Source of the DNA: CAZAQV01 sp964487255
GTDB taxonomy: Bacteria; Myxococcota_A; Polyangia; Polyangiales; CAZAQV01
Reading direction: 5' to 3'
DNA: 64,000 nt
Assembly (NCBI GenBank): GCA_964487255.1
Contig: CAZAQV010000016.1
Span: forward strand, 62,001 to 126,000
How positions within the stretch are numbered: position 1 is the stretch's first letter; each line of letters starts with the position of its first letter. A program made the translations under genes and the position numbers. Of this stretch, positions 25,093-33,612 are shown one piece after another. The notes beneath the pieces were generated by a model, which saw only the letters and a program-made list of their open reading frames with translations, did not search any database and was not told the DNA's origin.

Positions 25093-26235
25093 TTAGGGAA
25101 TGATGGCGGATCGCCCCGCACCGTAGACCACCGCTTCGTCGAGCAGTTCGACGTCAAAGCCGCGCAAGGCAAGGTCGCGAGCGTCCAAGAAGATCTCGTC
25201 CTGCTCGGCGTCCTCTGCAGAGAAGCCGATCGCGCGGTAACCGTCGTGGGTCGATGCGCGCAGTAGTGCGGAGGCGTCAAGTCCAGCGTGTCGAGAAAGG
25301 GTGCGGGAGCGCTCATCGAGTTCGACAGCACGCGCTTCCTCGAACGGACAGCTCATGGCGTGGCTGTCCGTTCCCATGCAGAAGCGCGCGCCGGCGTCGC
25401 GCAGCGTACCGATGTCAGGAAGGCCGTCACCCAGATCACGTTCCGTCGTACGACAGATGCATGCGAAGGCGCGTGCTTGTCCCAGCAGTTCGGCCTCGCC
25501 GGGCGTAAGGTGCGTGGCGTGCACAGCCACGAAACGCTCAGAAAGGACACCCAGATCCGAGAGGACTTGGACCGGGGTGCGCCCTTGGTGTTCGAGCTTG
25601 CACTCCTCGAGCTCTCGCAGCTGCTCGGAGACGTGCATGTGAATCGGCAAGTCTCGATCCGTGGCGAACGCGTTCGCTTCGCGAAGCCAGGCTTCGGAAA
25701 CTGCACGCACGCTGTGCGGCGCGAGCCCGATCCTGACCCCGGGGCTCTTGGCGTAGTGACTTTGCAGCGTCTCCACATCGCGAAGCGCATCCTCGACACG
25801 GCCATCACAAAAGCGGCGCTGCACCGGGTCGAGTTGCTGCTGGTGGCCCCCGCGCTCGTAAAGTACGCGCAAAAGGCAGATTCGAAGCCCCGCATCATGC
25901 GCGGCGCGGACCACGGCGTCTGCCAAGATGGTTCGATCACTGTACGGCGTCCCGTCGGGTTGGTGATGCACGTAGTGAAATTCTCCTACGGCTCGCACGC
26001 CATGGGCACGAAGTTCCTCGTATGCAGCGTAGCTGACACTGTAGATGCTCTCCGGGTCGAGCGATGCTGCGTGCTGGTACATCAGCGCTCGCCACGACCA
26101 AAACGAACCACGCCCCTGGCTTCGCTGCGTCCGTCCCCGAAGTGCGCGCTGAAAAGCATGCGAATGCGTGCTGGCGATCCCGGGGAGTCGGATGCGCTTG
26201 CCCACCAAGCGAGCGATGGCGCTAACGTTGGACAT
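25093..26235 (-). CDS. hutF: Formimidoylglutamate deiminase-like amidohydrolase (HutF family)
   Basis: 380 aa. The metal-binding HxH is THSHAF (H24, H26). FWSWRALMYQHA, IGLAPHSVRAVSE, DLPIHMHVSEQ with the zinc-ligand His and Glu, VAVHATHLTP, TTERDLGDGLPD and FCMGTDSHAMS follow the HutF pattern, whose enzyme converts N-formimidoyl-glutamate to N-formyl-glutamate and ammonia in histidine breakdown. HutF proteins usually have about 450 residues with roughly 50 before the HxH; here only 23 residues precede it, and the C-terminus is also short. There are only 6 bp between the upstream stop and this ATG, so no longer N-terminus fits. No other hut genes are nearby; a related deaminase on another substrate is possible. 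Confidence 0.78.
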   Translation of the reverse strand: MSNVSAIARLVGKRIRLPGIASTHSHAFQRALRGRTQRSQGRGSFWSWRALMYQHAASLDPESIYSVSYAAYEELRAHGVRAVGEFHYVHHQPDGTPYSDRTILADAVVRAAHDAGLRICLLRVLYERGGHQQQLDPVQRRFCDGRVEDALRDVETLQSHYAKSPGVRIGLAPHSVRAVSEAWLREANAFATDRDLPIHMHVSEQLRELEECKLEHQGRTPVQVLSDLGVLSERFVAVHATHLTPGEAELLGQARAFACICRTTERDLGDGLPDIGTLRDAGARFCMGTDSHAMSCPFEEARAVELDERSRTLSRHAGLDASALLRASTHDGYRAIGFSAEDAEQDEIFLDARDLALRGFDVELLDEAVVYGAGRSAIIP

Positions 26236-26241
26236 GACCGC

Positions 26242-27756
26242 TCACCTGCCCAGTGCCTTTCGCAACTGGACCTCTTTTTCCCGCCGACTCTTCCCCTCCG
26301 GCGCGTAGTTGTTGGCGCGTATATACGCGTCGAGTGCTCCTTCTAGGTCGCCCCGGCGGCGCAGGTCGCCTCCGAGATAACGGTAATAGTCGAAACGTAC
26401 CTCGGACGTCGTCACGGAGAACCACATGAGTGCGGCGGCCGCGATCAGAGCACCCGCGGTCAAAGCTGCGTCTTGCGCGTCTTGCGCGTTTTGCACCAGT
26501 CGTCGTACCGGGTCGGCACACAACAAGACCGCTGCGCACGCGAAGCCAGCCGCGACCCCCGGCAAGTCGATTTGCTTGGCGAGTGCGACCGTTCCCACCA
26601 CACAGAGTACGAGAATCACTGCAATGAAGCCGCGTTCCTTGAAGCCGAGCTCGCTTATCGTGAGCCCGAGGTCGCGTGCGAACCGGACCACCGACCTTGA
26701 TAGTACCGGAGGGCCGAGACAAATCAGGGCTGCCATGATCATGTAGTAGGAGAACCACCCAATCTTGAGGCCGAGCTCTTCTGCTCCGAAGTGAAAGCTT
26801 AGCGCAGCGAAGAGAGCGAGCCAGCGCGTCCATTGCCAGCGCAGCATTGCACCCGCAAGGCCTGCAGCGACAAACACGAAGGCCAGCTCAGGCAAGAACT
26901 CGCCGAACGCGCTGTTACGAATCGGCCCCAGAGTCAGCAAGCACAGCACAGCCAAACAGCCGATGATCGAGCCGATCACCCATTTTCGCACTCGTTCGGC
27001 AGAGACCTCACGGTCGAACCAAGGCGCTACCAGGTAGACAGAGCCCAACACAAGCTGGATACCGACGACGGAGGTACCGATCGTTGAAAGGACAGTTTTC
27101 TGCTCGAGACCGTAGCCTGCACCGAGCTCAAAAAAGGAGCGCGCATGTTCCGGCGCCACCCGCACAAAGGCATCGCCCGACTGCCAGGCGGCGTCGAGTT
27201 TGGCAAACGCCGCGTAGAAGTAGACGATGGCGATGCTCGTCGTGAGCATAGGATACGCCCAGGTCTGCACTGCGCCGTCCGGTTCCGCGGAGTCTGCGTC
27301 AACTTCACCTGGGTTGTTGGTTTCTTGCAAACTGGGTTGAGGGAAGAAAACGAAGCAAAAGAGCACCAAGCTAATCAAGTAATGGTGTTGGTAACTGTCG
27401 TGCAGGCTCATCGCCCAGCCGTAAGTGTACCCGGCGCAGAGCACTGCGCGTACCCAACGCGGCTGCGGAAGCCAAGCTCCCACGAATGCCAGCAGCCCCG
27501 CGCCGAAGGTCACGCCCAGATAAAGCCCGGGCGAGGGCATGGGCTGGATCGCGTCGAGCCAAACAAAGTGCGAGAGGTTGAAGTTGCCAGCGCCGTATCG
27601 CGCCGCGTGGCCCGCGAGTTCCAACCAGATATCGAAGGAAAGCAGCAGCAAAAAGGCGGACTTGAGCAAGTGCAACCGCTCGCTTGTCACCGGAAGATAG
27701 AAGTGGTCCTCCAAGATGCGGCGTAAGTCGAGTTTTGCGGCGGGCGATTCACTCAT
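26242..27756 (-). CDS. HTTM-domain membrane protein (vitamin-K gamma-carboxylase-like) with C-terminal TPR
   Basis: 504 aa with about 10-12 hydrophobic segments. The VKGC/HTTM group is suggested by SFDIWLELAGHAARYG, MSLHDSYQHHYLISLVLF, YFYAAFAKLDAAWQSGDAF (the KL-W-G motif) and ALSFHFGAEELGLKIGWFSYYM. A TPR-like tail (DLRRRGDLEGALDAYIRANN) ends the protein. HTTM proteins are related to gamma-glutamyl carboxylase; catalytic activity in bacteria is known only for a few. The ATG overlaps the stop of the small partner gene by 8 nt. HutF-like and two bPH2 genes follow in the same direction, so all five may form one operon. Confidence 0.85.
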   Translation of the reverse strand: MSESPAAKLDLRRILEDHFYLPVTSERLHLLKSAFLLLLSFDIWLELAGHAARYGAGNFNLSHFVWLDAIQPMPSPGLYLGVTFGAGLLAFVGAWLPQPRWVRAVLCAGYTYGWAMSLHDSYQHHYLISLVLFCFVFFPQPSLQETNNPGEVDADSAEPDGAVQTWAYPMLTTSIAIVYFYAAFAKLDAAWQSGDAFVRVAPEHARSFFELGAGYGLEQKTVLSTIGTSVVGIQLVLGSVYLVAPWFDREVSAERVRKWVIGSIIGCLAVLCLLTLGPIRNSAFGEFLPELAFVFVAAGLAGAMLRWQWTRWLALFAALSFHFGAEELGLKIGWFSYYMIMAALICLGPPVLSRSVVRFARDLGLTISELGFKERGFIAVILVLCVVGTVALAKQIDLPGVAAGFACAAVLLCADPVRRLVQNAQDAQDAALTAGALIAAAALMWFSVTTSEVRFDYYRYLGGDLRRRGDLEGALDAYIRANNYAPEGKSRREKEVQLRKALGR

Positions 27757-28189
27757 CGTCGCCCGCCCCCTTTAGTGGCTCTGAGACTTCGCCGGTTTGA
27801 CAGTTGCGCGACCAGCGGCGCGCGGGCATCGGCCGGCCCGTGGCGTCGATGCACTCGTTCGTGAGTACAACCTCGCGCATCCCCTCTTCGTTGCAGCGTC
27901 GCTCGAGCACGGCTTCGATCACGCGTTCGCGGTTTCGTCGCAGCTGGGTGACCCATGCGGTCTGCAGAATGCGATTGAGGGACGGTGTCGTCGGTGTGCC
28001 CTCTTCGGGTGTCTCGAGCAGATGCGTGCGACATTGCACGACGCGAATCGCGGAAAACATGCGCCACGAGAAGCGTTCGTCAAAGTCGTCGTCACCCCAG
28101 TAGTAACGAAGTGGGATCAGCAGTTGCGCGCCTAGGAAGAGCGCGATGACCCAGCGCGAGGTCCTTCGCGAGAGCTGCGAGTCCGCCAC
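27749..28189 (-). CDS. Small membrane-anchored protein, likely partner of the HTTM protein
   Basis: 146 aa, GTG start at 28189 preceded by GAGAG. One TM helix at about 13-27 (WVIALFLGAQLLIPL). The segment IPLRYYWGDDDFDERFSWRM with FSAIRV resembles the short soluble partner or C-terminal part found with HTTM/gamma-carboxylase-like proteins, as far as I can recall. The rest is polar and ends with a Cys pair. The stop lies 8 nt inside the HTTM gene, showing translational coupling. Probably the first gene of the leftward run down to 23721. Confidence 0.75.
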   Translation of the reverse strand: MADSQLSRRTSRWVIALFLGAQLLIPLRYYWGDDDFDERFSWRMFSAIRVVQCRTHLLETPEEGTPTTPSLNRILQTAWVTQLRRNRERVIEAVLERRCNEEGMREVVLTNECIDATGRPMPARRWSRNCQTGEVSEPLKGAGDDE

Positions 28190-28235
28190 TCTCGGACCAT
28201 ACTCTACTGCTGGTTCTTCGGCTATCGCTCGATTC

Positions 28236-28265
28236 GAAGACGGTGTGCTGCTAGCACACCGCTTC
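28236..28265 (+). repeat. Hairpin element of the TGCT-NNT-AGCA family
   Basis: Outer arms GAAG (28236-28239) and CTTC (28262-28265), inner arms GGTGTGCT / AGCACACC, loop GCT. The stem bases differ from the other copies on both arms. It lies in the 101-bp gap between the coupled lipoprotein genes and the HTTM operon, which are on the same strand, where it could end the upstream transcript. Confidence 0.85.
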
Positions 28266-28290
28266 TTGGTCTCGCTGGCCTCATCACGGC

Positions 28291-30192
28291 CTACATAGAC
28301 GCGTTGTTGGGCGCGGGGCGGTGAACCAATGCGGGGGTTTGGCTGCTGCCATCGTCGCCGACGTAGAGCATCCGAACGTTCTGTCCGTCGAAGAGCACAT
28401 CTGCAGCGCGCACGCCCAGCCGGTCAAAGTCGTTTTGCCCCTCTTCGTACACCGCGCCGTCTTCGCTCATGTCTCGCCAGCCCACGAGGTCATCGGAGAC
28501 CAACAAGCCGATCGAACTTCGCTCTGCGCTGCGCCCCTCGTAGTAGAGGTGATACGCCCGGTTCTGCACCAACAGCGATGGCTGCAAGATATTTTGTGCG
28601 TCGAAGCGGAAGCTTGAGATGGAGGCATCCCGTTGGGTGCGTTCTTCGAGAATATTTGCTCCGGCCAGCTCCCAATCGATACCGTTGCCCGACTTGAACG
28701 CGCGCAGGACGCTCGTCCCGTCCGCGAGCCGCGCACGAACCACCATCACCCAAGGGTAGGTTGGATTTTGCGTCACGGTGACGGTCGGCATTTCAAAGTC
28801 GAGTGTGTCGCCCCATGTGCTGGCGAGCGTATCGGTTCGTGCGGCGCCGTACGGGGCCAGGACGAGTCGTGTGCTGATGGTTGCGAAGGTGTCGGGGGCG
28901 ATCGTGGCGCGTGCGATCGCACCGACCGCGTTGTCGCCTCTCGCCTCCGTGCGCGTTTCGAGCGCGTCCTCGGCGTAGCCGGTGAAGAACAGTGCCCAGC
29001 GCGCCCGGTCCTGCTCCCAGACCAGCTCCGGATCGGACACGCGAACGGCAGAATAAAACTCTGAGTCCGGGAAGAACGCGGTGTCCTTCGTCGTTGCGAC
29101 GCGGATTTGGGCGCCTACAAGCTGGCCAAAATAGATGCGCCGCTCGCGCTCGAAAGCGACCCACGTCTCACCTATGGCGTTGGTCGCAATACTTGGGTTG
29201 GTCACCGTCCCGCCGTCGTCTGCGACCAATGCCGTGGGCTCAAGCCACGCGTTCGGAGTGTCACACACGAGCGTCTCGATCGATATGCTTGTGACGGCTG
29301 GAGCGTCCGCGCCTTGCCCAAAGACCATCGCGTAGACGTCCATGTCTGCGTTGACATAGGTTTCGAAGTTACCTGCCGGCCCATGCACTCGCACTTCGCC
29401 CGATGGTGACACCTGAAGCGCCCAAGTTTCGGGTCCGGTGCTCTGGAGGTCCCACGTACTGATGACGGTGTTTTCGACCACCAGGCCGATGCGCCGATTC
29501 GTGGCGAAGGCCTGCAAACCCACCACAATATCGGGACGCGCGCCGAGTGCGTCGGGGTTGTCCCGTATCAGAGATACTCCGCTTGTTCCGGCACACAGCG
29601 TGTCCGCGTCGGGCGTGCAGCGCGCATCGGTGCTGAACGTGACGACTCGCTGCATGGCGCGCAGGTCGAGCGCTTGGTTCGAGATGACACCGCCGGGTTT
29701 GGTGAGGTCGGCACCGAAGGTGATGCCGCTCGTGTCGACGAGCGCGTCGCCAAAGAGCGAGAGGCTGTCATCGCAGCCGGCAATGTTTTCGCTCGTGCAA
29801 GTGGTAAAGTCGATCGAGAGTGTGCCGCCGGCAGTCGGCGCGCAGCACTCGGAGTTCCCAACGCAACAGGTGCCGCGTGCTCGGCACCCCTCGTCGTTGC
29901 AGTCCATTGCGCTGTCAGCGTCGTTGTCGGTGTTGTCAAAGCACGAATTGGCACCACCGTACTCTGCATCGGGACTCTCACCGGCAGGAAGGGGGGCGCC
30001 TTGTTTGTCGTTGGCGTCGAAGGGCGGCGTGCCGACACCATCGGTGGTCGGCTCCTGGGCCCCAGCATCCGCGTCATTGCGGGGGGCCTCATCTCCGAGC
30101 GCGTCCGAATCGGCGCTGCACCCTAAAACTCCGGCAAGCAGCGCGCAGGGTGCGAGTCGGAAAAAGGTGGTGATTGGATTTAGTTGGGCCAT
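28291..30192 (-). CDS. Large lipoprotein with Cys/Asp-rich motif and propeller-like C-terminal domain
   Basis: 633 aa. Lipobox VLGC (Cys25), an Asp/Ala-rich linker, then a Cys/Asp motif SCFDNTDNDADSAMDCNDEG followed by more Cys. Residues about 120-310 hold a jelly-roll-like domain. The last 320 residues repeat blade-like segments (WVAFERERRIYFGQLVG, WALFFTGYAEDALETR, YHLYYEGRSAERSSIGLLVS, VRMLYVGDDG) typical of five-bladed glycoside-hydrolase-like propellers; no catalytic triad can be fixed by eye. The ATG overlaps the stop of the related lipoprotein gene at 30180 by 13 nt. The two share the same overall plan and may be paralogues acting on the same surface or carbohydrate. Confidence 0.8.
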   Translation of the reverse strand: MAQLNPITTFFRLAPCALLAGVLGCSADSDALGDEAPRNDADAGAQEPTTDGVGTPPFDANDKQGAPLPAGESPDAEYGGANSCFDNTDNDADSAMDCNDEGCRARGTCCVGNSECCAPTAGGTLSIDFTTCTSENIAGCDDSLSLFGDALVDTSGITFGADLTKPGGVISNQALDLRAMQRVVTFSTDARCTPDADTLCAGTSGVSLIRDNPDALGARPDIVVGLQAFATNRRIGLVVENTVISTWDLQSTGPETWALQVSPSGEVRVHGPAGNFETYVNADMDVYAMVFGQGADAPAVTSISIETLVCDTPNAWLEPTALVADDGGTVTNPSIATNAIGETWVAFERERRIYFGQLVGAQIRVATTKDTAFFPDSEFYSAVRVSDPELVWEQDRARWALFFTGYAEDALETRTEARGDNAVGAIARATIAPDTFATISTRLVLAPYGAARTDTLASTWGDTLDFEMPTVTVTQNPTYPWVMVVRARLADGTSVLRAFKSGNGIDWELAGANILEERTQRDASISSFRFDAQNILQPSLLVQNRAYHLYYEGRSAERSSIGLLVSDDLVGWRDMSEDGAVYEEGQNDFDRLGVRAADVLFDGQNVRMLYVGDDGSSQTPALVHRPAPNNASM

Positions 30193-32216
30193 TGGGGTCT
30201 GCTCCAGTTCTGGATGAGCGATACGATTTGGTAGCTTACCTCTCCAAATACATTCACACTCTGTGCCAACAGGAACCGGATCTTGTCTTGGTCGCGCGCG
30301 ACAGCGAGGCTCTCAAGCTTGCAGCCGCTGCCACACATGGCTTCTGGGTCGCTGGCCTGCAGGACCGGATTGCCCGGAAACGGAATGAAATTAGGTGGTT
30401 CGCTGCCGTTGGGCTGCCATTGTGCGAGGCCGATGCTGCGCCGCTGTCCGCGATCGCGGGCGATGAACCAAAGCCGATAGACCACGTTTGGCGCGGTGCC
30501 ATATTCTACAATGACTTCAGGGCTTTCGATGCCCCCTAGGGCGTAGGTTCCGGCGTGACCGCCCTTGCCCACAAGCTCGATCTTGCCGCCTGTGCCTGAG
30601 AGCACGAAGTTGTCCCCCTCATCGCTTACGCGCTGGTAGGCGATCGAGCGTTCGTCGCCGGAATGACAGGTAAAAAACAGCCAATATTGCTCTGTCTGTT
30701 GGTTGAAGGGCAACTTTGCGAACGTGGGTTGCGAGACGCCGTCAGGACAAACAGGGGGCTGTTCTGCTGTCCAACGGGTGTCGTCAGCCGTGAGAATAGG
30801 GGGGCCCAGCTGCAAACTGCTCCGCGTGTGCCGGTAGGGCTCGATCCCGATTTGAGGACCCTCCGGGGTGTCGCGCGTATAGGCGATGACGCCACCAAAA
30901 ACGAAGGGATCACGGTACTTTATTTCGTTCATACAGTTGACCGCTTGGCAGCTCTCCGGGGGGTCTAGAGGTTCGCTGATGGGCGCTCCGCCCGCGCTCG
31001 GATCCCAGCTTGGGATGGTGGTGGCAGCGGAGCGACCGATCGCGAAGTCAATCGGATGAAACTCGGCAATTTGGCGCGGATCGGGGGTCGCATCATAGAG
31101 CACCTGCCAATCCCCACTCTCTTCCTCAAGGGTTGGCGATCCCAATCCCCCAGCGGCCCAGGTACCCGTCGGATTGACATCGCTGACATCAAACTGGGCG
31201 GATCCGCCCAGTTCCTCCGCAGCGAACTGGCCCGGATTGGCACATTGTGCCGCTGTGAAGTGAACTTGGCCCACCTTCATGGGGTTGCTTGCGGCTTGGC
31301 CTTCGAGCACCAATCGAAGTCCACGCCCCTTGTCCGCGCATCCCTGCGGCTCGAGCATTTTGTCGCGATCGATAAATGCGATGCCTTCGACCAGCACGGT
31401 CTGCTCAGCGAGGCCGGAGGCGGTCACCGTCACGCGCATTACCTCTTCGCTGCCTTCGGTGCTTGGAGTGATTGCAAAATTGATCGTTTGGTTGGGGTCG
31501 GCCGGTTTGTAGGTGCCCGCCAAGAGCGAGGTGTTCCCTCGCAGCACGTCGTATTCCCCGCACGCATTGACAGTCACGCGAATCTCGGTCGCATAGCTGG
31601 GGCCCGAACCGGGCTGTGAGGCGACGGTGAAGCCAGCGCTCGCGAAATCGTCTTCGCAGCCTTCGCCCGCGCTCAGTCTCGGCTTGAACTGCACGTAACC
31701 GAACAGGCCCAGGTCGGCCGTGACGCAATCATCGTCGCGTACGTAGCGCATGGCTGTGCGGCCGCCGACGAAGCTCATCTCACCCGCCCTTTCGATTACG
31801 GGCGTCGCACCTTTTACGTCCCAGTTTGCAAACCTGCTGACGATATCCCACGGCTCGTTGACTTCGATGTCTTCGTTCTGCTCGCCGCAGCAAGCTGCGA
31901 TGTGGGAGCAGTCGTAATCGTTGCAATCGACGAGGCCGTCGTTGTCGTTGTCGTTGCCATCTTCGCAGTTGATCTCGGTTCGGACGGCGTCCGGGCCGGC
32001 GTCCATTCCGCCATCGGGTCCTGCTTCCAGCTGACCATCGGTCCCACCATCGGGCGGCGTATAGGTCGGCTCGTAAAACACCGTACACCCCGAAGCCAAA
32101 AGGAAGAGCCAAGGGTAGAGACGCGATGAGCGTGCGGAGCCCAAGCAACCCGATCTGCTACAAGCAGATCGCCGGTTGCGACGCGTAGCCGCGAAGAGCC
32201 AGAAAACAGAGTTCAT
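30180..32216 (-). CDS. Large lipoprotein with Cys/Asp-rich motif; N-terminus carries an inserted palindromic repeat
   Basis: 678 aa. The ATG at 32216 overlaps the stop of the upstream PEGA gene (ATGA), fixing the start. Between it and the hydrophobic signal (YPWLFLLASGC, Cys44) are about 24 Arg/Ser/Cys-rich residues encoded by the hairpin element at 32145-32179 and its flanks, so the signal has an unusually long basic N-region. After the lipobox come a Pro/Asp/Gly linker, the motif CEDGNDNDNDGLVDCNDYDC, a jelly-roll-like middle and a propeller-like C-terminus (WLFFTCHSGDERSIAYQRVS, VYRLWFIARDRGQRRSIGLA) like that of the next gene. Function unknown; a pair of exported carbohydrate-binding proteins is a guess. 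Confidence 0.8.
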   Translation of the reverse strand: MNSVFWLFAATRRNRRSACSRSGCLGSARSSRLYPWLFLLASGCTVFYEPTYTPPDGGTDGQLEAGPDGGMDAGPDAVRTEINCEDGNDNDNDGLVDCNDYDCSHIAACCGEQNEDIEVNEPWDIVSRFANWDVKGATPVIERAGEMSFVGGRTAMRYVRDDDCVTADLGLFGYVQFKPRLSAGEGCEDDFASAGFTVASQPGSGPSYATEIRVTVNACGEYDVLRGNTSLLAGTYKPADPNQTINFAITPSTEGSEEVMRVTVTASGLAEQTVLVEGIAFIDRDKMLEPQGCADKGRGLRLVLEGQAASNPMKVGQVHFTAAQCANPGQFAAEELGGSAQFDVSDVNPTGTWAAGGLGSPTLEEESGDWQVLYDATPDPRQIAEFHPIDFAIGRSAATTIPSWDPSAGGAPISEPLDPPESCQAVNCMNEIKYRDPFVFGGVIAYTRDTPEGPQIGIEPYRHTRSSLQLGPPILTADDTRWTAEQPPVCPDGVSQPTFAKLPFNQQTEQYWLFFTCHSGDERSIAYQRVSDEGDNFVLSGTGGKIELVGKGGHAGTYALGGIESPEVIVEYGTAPNVVYRLWFIARDRGQRRSIGLAQWQPNGSEPPNFIPFPGNPVLQASDPEAMCGSGCKLESLAVARDQDKIRFLLAQSVNVFGEVSYQIVSLIQNWSRPQWPN
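32145..32179 (-). repeat. Hairpin element of the TGCT-NNT-AGCA family, inside a coding region
   Basis: Read on the minus strand: GCAACC, inner arms CGATCTGCT / AGCAGATCG, loop TGT, then GGTTGC. Flanks GGCTACGCGTC and GGGCTCCGCACGCTCATCGC match those of the copy at 23671. It lies within the first codons of the lipoprotein gene starting at 32216. Confidence 0.85.
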
Positions 32217-33559
32217 GGTGTCACCCCACCGCTGATGACCGCACCACCTTGCACGGGAGCAGCGCCGATGCGGATGCGAAGCGCGGGTTCGACCTCATGT
32301 TCATCGAGCAGTGTCAGAACCAGCGCGGTGATGCCGAGTGCCGCGGTTGCGCCAAGCGCGATGTTGCCCCAAAGACGCGCGTCCTCTGCTTGATCAAAGA
32401 TGCTCTGGTCGTCGGGAGCGTCCTGGTTGTCTTGGTAGCTGAGCCAGTAGTTGAGCTGCAAGGCTGCTGTTCCCGCCGCTGCGACGCCCGTCGCAATCCA
32501 AGACACGGTGGGCCACGGTTCGAGCTTCGTCTGTTCGAGTTCGATATCGTCTCGGCTCACCGCGACGGTCTGCTGCTGACCGGCCGAAAGCGAAAACGCA
32601 GCTTCCGCAGGTGCAAAACCTGGCGCTTGCAGTCGAAGTCGATGGCGTCCCGCCTCGGTGTCGAACGAAAACGTTTTCTTGTTCCGGGCCACCACGGCGC
32701 CGTCGAGTTCTGCGATGACCGCGACGGGAGCGCGGAGTGAAAAGCTCGCTGGGGCAGCGCGCACGCTTGTGCCGCGTAGGTCCACCGTCATCGGCTCGCC
32801 CGGGGCGACGTCGAGGCTTCGCTCAATACGCCCCATGTTCACGCGTAGCTTGTGTTTGCCGGGCAACAGCATCACCGCTTCGCCTTCTTCGATCCTCTTA
32901 CCATCGAGTTCGACCACCATGCCCGGCGCATGCACGATCAGAGGGACTTCGAGTAACTCGAGTTGGGCTCGCACGCGGCCCGAAGTGCCTCGCTCCAAGG
33001 TCACTTTCTTTTGCGTACCGCGATAACCCTTCTTGGCGAGCAACAGCGTCGTCTCTGTTCTGGGCTCGACCGCAATCGAGAGCGGCGTGTTGCCTAAGCT
33101 CGGCGTATCGGCGCGGCCAATGCGTACGCTTGCGCCGGCGGGTTCGGTTTCAATGTTAACGATACCCACGCGCTGCGTGAGGTGCTCCAACTGCTTTTGT
33201 GCACGCTCACGCTTGTCTTCTTTGAGGTCTTCGAATTGTAAAAACTCTTGGTAGTAGTTGTATGCCTCGGTGTCGCGATCGAGTCCTTCGAGCGCCACCG
33301 CCGTATTGAACAGCACATTGCGGTTTCGAGCGATGCGAAGGCTCTCGACGTAGGCGTCGAGCGCGAGTTGGAGGCTCGCCTTTTTGCGTGCGCCGCGCTG
33401 CGATTGGGCGCGTTGCAGTTCCCGGTTTCCACGCTCGAACAGAGTGCGGGCTTCGGCCAGTGACTGACCTTGAGCACGAGGGGTGGGCATCATGCCAAGC
33501 ATCCCCACAAAGCACAGCGCGAGACCCCAGCGCTGCTTTGCGAGCAAGGAAAAAGCCAT
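32213..33559 (-). CDS. Exported TPR-PEGA protein with two C-terminal membrane spans
   Basis: 448 aa. Signal peptide ends near PRAQGQS (about 31). Residues about 34-130 form TPR helices (ARTLFERGNRELQRA, YYQEFLQFEDLKEDKRERAQ). PEGA-type beta modules follow at about 132-215, 215-260 and 265-335 (VGIVNIETEPAGASVRIGRA, GTQKKVTLERGTSGRVRAQL, GRHRLRLQAPGFAPAEAAF). Two TM helices lie near 350-370 and 395-415. It is first in a coupled trio with the two lipoprotein genes (ATGA overlap at 32213-32216). PEGA proteins act in envelope assembly or surface binding; the specific job is not known. Confidence 0.85.
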   Translation of the reverse strand: MAFSLLAKQRWGLALCFVGMLGMMPTPRAQGQSLAEARTLFERGNRELQRAQSQRGARKKASLQLALDAYVESLRIARNRNVLFNTAVALEGLDRDTEAYNYYQEFLQFEDLKEDKRERAQKQLEHLTQRVGIVNIETEPAGASVRIGRADTPSLGNTPLSIAVEPRTETTLLLAKKGYRGTQKKVTLERGTSGRVRAQLELLEVPLIVHAPGMVVELDGKRIEEGEAVMLLPGKHKLRVNMGRIERSLDVAPGEPMTVDLRGTSVRAAPASFSLRAPVAVIAELDGAVVARNKKTFSFDTEAGRHRLRLQAPGFAPAEAAFSLSAGQQQTVAVSRDDIELEQTKLEPWPTVSWIATGVAAAGTAALQLNYWLSYQDNQDAPDDQSIFDQAEDARLWGNIALGATAALGITALVLTLLDEHEVEPALRIRIGAAPVQGGAVISGGVTP

Positions 33560-33612
33560 AAGTGTCGTTAGCCTAACCTGTCTTCGCGAAGTTCGCTACG
33601 TACCAACTAGGG

